From the NCBI GenBank assembly GCA_964535875.1, contig CAZHUE010000127.1, positions 1-7,887 of the forward strand: DNA of 7,887 nt. The letters run 5' to 3'. This document shows, piece by piece, positions 7,285 to 7,887 of the stretch (the first letter of the stretch is position 1; each line of letters begins with the position of its first letter). Position numbers and translations under genes: made by a program. Under the pieces are notes generated by a model, which searched no databases, had not been told where the DNA came from, and saw nothing but the letters and a program-made list of their open reading frames with translations. Source of the DNA: QPIN01 sp964535875 (GTDB lineage: Bacteria; Pseudomonadota; Gammaproteobacteria; Methylococcales; Methylomonadaceae).

Positions 7285-7845
7285 TCACTCAGCCAGTTGT
7301 AATGAAGCTTGCTGTTCAACCCACGAACCTGATTTATCAGGAACTATTTCCATTAACTCTATTTTGCCACCTAAAATCCGAATAATTTCACCATAATTTG
7401 TCCCCATATGGTTTCCTCTTTGAACTCGATGTATCGTTCCATCACTTGCCTTAATTAGGCCCCACAGCCTTTCTTCCATTGTTAACGTTCCTACCATTTG
7501 TAATGTATCTAAAGGATAAGCTTCTAACTCTTCTTTCCTTCTTGAAGTGTCAGGGGCAACCCCAGTACCTAAAGAAACATCAGTCGATGTTTCTTTCTTT
7601 GCTTTTTCTACCTGCCTAAAAGGATCCCTCAAACCATCAGGGTTAAAAATAAACGGTTCAACTACTTTTGTCTCTGGTAGTGATTGAATTGTTCCTTTTG
7701 GCCGAGCCTTAATTTCCTGAACATACTGGCTTAAATCACTAACATCGTCATTAATACAACCAGATAAGCATAAAACGAAAACACTTAAACCAAGACGCCT
7801 TACTTTCATTTTATTTTGCAACCATTTTTTTTCAGTCAAGATCAT
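7285..7845 (-). CDS. pilP: type IV pilus assembly lipoprotein PilP
   Basis: Periplasmic lipoprotein that links the inner-membrane PilM-PilN-PilO complex to the PilQ secretin. The 186-residue product has a signal ending in the lipobox LSGC with Cys30 as the lipidated residue, a flexible region with KARPKG (47-51) and DPF (74-76), and the folded PilP core from about 106 (ELEAYPLDTLQMVGT) containing WGLIKA and the VQRGNHMGTNYGEI loop (141-154), all typical of the family. The ATG at 7845 follows AGGCGG at about eight bases. GTG at 7848 and ATG at 7809 are alternatives; the last gives a shorter signal peptide (MKVRRLGLSV...) more like other PilP proteins but lacks a ribosome site. It directly follows pilO and its stop sits against pilQ, as in pilMNOPQ operons. 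Confidence 0.93.
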   Translation of the reverse strand: MILTEKKWLQNKMKVRRLGLSVFVLCLSGCINDDVSDLSQYVQEIKARPKGTIQSLPETKVVEPFIFNPDGLRDPFRQVEKAKKETSTDVSLGTGVAPDTSRRKEELEAYPLDTLQMVGTLTMEERLWGLIKASDGTIHRVQRGNHMGTNYGEIIRILGGKIELMEIVPDKSGSWVEQQASLQLAE

Positions 7846-7847
7846 CA

Positions 7848-7887
7848 CTATTTCCGCCTATTTTTTTTCGCTTTCTTATCACTATCT
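7848..7887 (-). CDS. pilO: 3' end of a pilO-like gene (partial)
   Basis: The minus-strand frame entering at the window edge reads DSDKKAKKNRRK and stops with TAG at 7848-7850, sharing a base with the GTG before pilP. A basic, Lys-rich tail immediately upstream of pilP fits the C-terminus of PilO, the inner-membrane pilus alignment protein. Only 12 codons are visible, so identity rests on gene order. Confidence 0.55.
   Translation of the reverse strand, partial: DSDKKAKKNRRK

Overview
The window is a stretch of AT-rich chromosomal DNA from what looks like a gammaproteobacterium. Every recognisable gene lies on the minus strand, so transcription runs from high to low coordinates. In that order they are: the last codons of a pilO-like gene, pilP, pilQ, a strong terminator and a 432-bp gene-free spacer, aroK (broken by a one-base frameshift), aroB, a DamX-like AAA ATPase/SPOR protein, and hemE. 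The order pilO-pilP-pilQ-aroK-aroB-SPOR protein is the conserved gammaproteobacterial block (compare pilMNOPQ-aroKB in Pseudomonas and aroK-aroB-damX in enterics). HemE and AroB have the length and active-site residues of the gammaproteobacterial enzymes. Low GC together with hemE directly after the SPOR gene would fit lineages such as Methylococcales or Thiotrichales, but this is a guess that the sequence alone cannot settle.

Layout. Bases 1-218 are the non-coding tail behind hemE, with one weak hairpin. Bases 219-3923 hold hemE, the SPOR/ATPase gene and aroB, packed with an 8-bp gap and an 11-bp overlap. aroK follows at 3930-4453, 6 bp from aroB, so aroK-aroB-SPOR-hemE looks like one transcription unit. 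Bases 4454-4885 hold a possible aroK promoter, minor repeats and the pilQ terminator. Bases 4886-7887 are the end of the type IV pilus assembly operon, with pilO/pilP and pilP/pilQ nearly overlapping.

How the genes work together. PilP (lipoprotein) and PilQ (outer-membrane secretin) form the periplasmic and outer-membrane part of the type IV pilus machine. AroK and AroB are two steps of the shikimate pathway to chorismate and aromatic amino acids. The SPOR protein probably binds septal peptidoglycan and acts in cell division. HemE makes coproporphyrinogen III for haem. The grouping is conserved synteny rather than one pathway.

Quality flags. There is a 12-base run of N inside the pilQ secretin domain and a probable one-base deletion in a T-run of aroK. 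Both suggest draft-assembly problems. I found no mobile element, tRNA, rRNA or CRISPR array, and no convincing sign of an undescribed system. The only unexplained stretch is the pilQ-aroK spacer.
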